Shown here: piece after piece, positions 61,786 through 64,000 of the stretch | Layout: each line of letters opens with the position of its first letter | How positions within the stretch are numbered: the first letter of the stretch is position 1 | Source: Budorcas taxicolor | Taxonomy: Eukaryota > Chordata > Mammalia > Artiodactyla > Bovidae | Direction: 5' to 3' | Length of the DNA stretch: 64,000 nt | Assembly (NCBI RefSeq): GCF_023091745.1 | Contig: NC_068934.1 | Span: 16,818,434-16,882,433, forward strand | The notes under the pieces: generated by a model | What the model was told of the DNA's origin: nothing | Seen by the model: only the letters and a program-made list of their open reading frames with translations | Database searches by the model: none | Program-made: the position numbers and the translations under genes

Positions 61786-61954
61786 CATGAAAGCTAGAGA
61801 GTAATAATAGAAGGCTCTGTGCTAGAAACTGAGTAAAATCAAAATTCTGTTCTGCATAGGACAGAAGACCCAAGTTTATCATTTTATTTTTTTTCTGTAA
61901 GGATCTCCAGTTTTATTTTTGTCCATTGATCATGTAGAATTTACCTACTTTTTA
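61786..61954. other. Noncoding sequence
   Basis: T-rich stretch at 61880-61895. Confidence 0.4.
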
Positions 61955-62028
61955 AACAATTTTATTTTCTTTAATTTTATTTACTTATTTTTATTGGAAT
62001 ATAATTGCTTTACAATGTTATTTTAAAC
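61955..62028 (-). mobile_element. L1 LINE 3' fragment
   Basis: ttattggaatataattgctt at 61992 then tacaatgttattttaaacta: an antisense artiodactyl L1 3' UTR phrase. Confidence 0.6.
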
Positions 62029-62359
62029 TATTCCTTTTCAACTGTGGAGATAACTAAGCAGCAGAGTTGATTTGGTTTTGTGAATGATACGCAGCGGAGG
62101 GAAACCCGACTTGGACATTTGCAATGTGGCTGGGGTAACAAAGGGGAAAGGAAGTGGTCATGTCCTTCAAGAAGGTCAATGTCAAATCAAGGATGCTAAC
62201 AAATATCCTCGCATCTTTTTTAAAGATGAGAACACTGACCTCCAGATAGGTAGGTTATCACATTTCCAGGTGCATCCGCTGTAGCTGAGCCCACACCAGA
62301 ATTCCTTTACCCTGACACACGGTGCAGTATTTTGCTTCCAAAAGAAAAAGAGAAACAAG
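62029..62359. other. Noncoding sequence
   Basis: Nothing certain. cacatttccaggtgcatccg near 62259 may be an old MIR tail. Confidence 0.4.
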
Positions 62360-62590
62360 ACAGACTCTTCTTATTTAGCACTCAGTGGGAGCCAAGCAAG
62401 CAATGCTTGGTGATTTTAATATGTGATTTCATTAAATCCTCTCAGTCCTAAAAGGTGGATGGTATCTTTCGCAAGTGAGAAAATGTTTACAGAAGTGACT
62501 TGCCTAATCTAGTCAGTGGCAGAGCAGACATCTGAATCTTGACCTGCCTAGTTCTAAAATTCATGCCCTTCCCACAATACCGGGTCATCA
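62360..62590 (+). mobile_element. MIR SINE, near full length
   Basis: catttcattaaatcctctcag-type block at 62427, gcaagtgagaaaatgtttac at 62471, cagtggcagagcagacatct at 62513. Confidence 0.93.
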
Positions 62591-63095
62591 AAGGCATTGC
62601 TGAGCCCCAAATGCCAACCTGCATGTGTCCCATCTGAGACGGACTTTCTAGTTTCAGAAAAGGGTCAAGATGCAGGCTTTTTTTCCTCTAAAAGAAAGGC
62701 TTTACACAAAGAACACAGGTTTAAAACCCCTCCTGTCTGCCCCAGGTTCCAAGAAGGGGAAAAAAAGGAGGTTCTCTGGCCAGAAAAGAGAGTCAAGGAT
62801 CATCCTTTTCACCTGTTAAGACAGGTACTGCTCGCTCTTGCAATAGTAAAGGGGTTAGGAAGACGTCCTGGCAGTACACGGGTCCCCAAAACACTGTCAG
62901 CAGGAAGGAAACTTCTGGGAGATGACTGATAATGGCAGCTAGAGATCAGATCTAGAGCATGGCGTGCAGTTCAAGCAGCCCCCCAGAGGTGAGCGGGACA
63001 CCCTGTCTATTCACGGGAGGTCGAGGTGTGGTCTTCATCTTTGTAAAATGTCCAGACACTTAGATTAAATGTTCCAGATACAAGTAAATCCAATT
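62591..63095. other. Noncoding sequence
   Basis: A 110-residue plus frame (62597-62929) is Lys/Arg-rich with no domain recognised. Not called. Confidence 0.4.
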
Positions 63096-63103
63096 CCATT
63101 AAA
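63096..63103. repeat. TSD of Bov-tA, left copy
   Basis: tccattaaaac-type site. The core ccattaaa matches 63270-63277. Confidence 0.65.
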
Positions 63104-63269
63104 ACTTTGCAACCCTATGGACTGTAGCCTGCCAGGTTCCTCTGTCCATGGGATTCTCCAGGCAAGATTACTGGAGTAGGTTGCCATTGCCTTCTCCAGG
63201 GACTTTTCCCAACCCATGTTTCCTTCATTGGTAGGCGGGTTCTTTACCACTAGCGCCATCTGGGAAGCC
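63104..63269 (-). mobile_element. Bov-tA SINE lacking the 3' tip
   Basis: Starts at tttgcaaccctatggactg and ends with the complete head ttaccactagcgccatctgg. The last 25-30 bases of the element's 3' end are missing although a TSD-like repeat flanks it. Confidence 0.93.
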
Positions 63270-63674
63270 CCATTAAAGCATAGAGCTGAAGTCAATTTCA
63301 CTCATATTTCAACATGTATTTTTCCAAAGTTCAAAAGACTGCAATATAATGTGTTTCATCAGAGGTTATGTCTATAGGCTCCAACTAAGAGAAGTAGTGA
63401 CCGGAGAAAGAAAACATCACAGCAAAGTGTTCTTTTGGTGGGGAGGGTGGGGAAGGTAGGTAGCAAAAGAGGTTTATCTGAGGATCTGAACCAAGACATA
63501 ACCCCGAGATGAAGGCTGAAAGGACACAACCATAAATTGTCTGAGGTCACTATGCTCAAGGTAACTTAGCAGAGATATGACAGGGACAAAAATCCTGCTG
63601 ATTCAAGGGAGAAAGCAACACGAATCATGAAAGAAACATTGGCTGTGTGTTACAGATGTGGAAGGTCACACTCA
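63270..63674. other. Noncoding sequence
   Basis: G/A-rich stretch near 63435-63465. No gene. Confidence 0.4.
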
Positions 63675-63965
63675 GTCATGTGTGTTTGTACAGCTTGGTT
63701 GCAGTAGCTGTAGTCATGGGATGTGTGAGTTATCTTTTGTTAAGAGCTTATCCTGGACCAAGCTCCATGCTGAGAGCTTTCTGTGCTTCTCTTGTTTCAT
63801 CCTCACCACAGTCAGACAAGGTAGCTACTAATATGATGGCTACCTTGCAGACGAGGTAGGTTGAGGTTCAGAACCTACCTTGAAGTTCAGAAGGACTGAG
63901 TGACTGGCCAAGGCTTCCGGCTCCAAACTATGAACTCAGACATGGATTCCCGAGTCTCCACATTT
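63675..63965 (+). mobile_element. MIR SINE, near full length with internal duplication
   Basis: tgtttcatcctcaccacagt at 63794, cttgcagacgaggtaggttg at 63844. The phrase gaacctaccttgaagttcag near 63872 is an insertion relative to other MIRs. Confidence 0.88.
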
Positions 63966-64000
63966 AGCCAGTCTATTAAACACTCTCCTCGTTTAACCAG

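Noticed and set aside
1..64000. Bacterial, phage or other accessory-region gene system
   Set aside because: No operons, ribosome binding sites or prokaryotic families. Repeat content throughout is ruminant.

Overview
This 64 kb window is ruminant (bovid, most probably cattle-like) nuclear DNA from a gene desert or a large intron. The diagnosis rests on its transposons. BovB (RTE-type LINE) fragments, tRNA-Glu-derived Bov-tA SINEs, Bov-A2 dimers ending in CAG runs, CHR SINEs of the whale/hippo/ruminant lineage, a ruminant-type solo LTR and artiodactyl L1 3' ends sit over a layer of old mammalian repeats (MIR, L2, L1M, MLT1-class LTRs, MER5). I cannot tell cattle from bison, sheep or goat by reading alone.

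I found no convincing protein-coding gene, exon, functional RNA gene, prokaryotic operon or CRISPR array. The long open frames either lie in transposons (mostly antisense BovB or Bov-tA) or are isolated frames without recognisable domains. The only recognisable protein-coding homology is the decayed BovB reverse transcriptase at 10.1-11.9 kb (YADD motif at 11099-11110), a second BovB copy at 55.1-56.7 kb, and noncoding-grade L1 ORF2 remnants at 36.3-37.7 and 56.8-57.4 kb.

Layout. 0-5.5 kb: three 5'-truncated minus-strand BovB 3' ends, each with a readable target-site duplication (TSD), among MIRs. 5.9-7.6 kb: a four-deep nest (old L1-like repeat > CHR SINE > solo LTR > Bov-tA) and two long poly-G tracts. 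8-10 kb: repeat-poor, GC-richer. 10.1-12 kb: the longest BovB, inserted in a CHR SINE. 12.7-13.2 kb: LTR remnants. 14.3-15.9 kb: Bov-A2 units, a tandem duplication and a palindromic mariner-type MITE. 16-20 kb: mostly MIR and unique sequence, then a five-unit 20-bp minisatellite. 20.5-23.4 kb: Bov-A2 inside Bov-tA beside an MLT1 LTR, then MER5, MLT1 and CHR. 24-35 kb: scattered BovB, Bov-A2, Bov-tA, MIR and L2. 35.5-38.8 kb: three L1 remnants, one cut by two Bov-tA copies. 39-50 kb: unique sequence with Bov-tA, L2, MIR and a young BovB 3' end at 41.9 kb. 50-51.2 kb: old minus-strand L1. 54.4-57.6 kb: a BovB/L1 pile-up in which one BovB has inserted into the YADD codons of another. 58-64 kb: MIR-rich, with a candidate conserved noncoding block near 60.4-60.7 kb.

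There is no gene network to describe. The biology visible here is a transposon chronology: MIR/L2/L1M/MLT1 first, then CHR SINE and ruminant LTR, then BovB, Bov-tA and Bov-A2, with the youngest copies keeping CpGs and clean TSDs. Repeat boundaries are by eye and generally good to about 5-20 bases except where a TSD fixes them. I did not find an undescribed multi-gene system.
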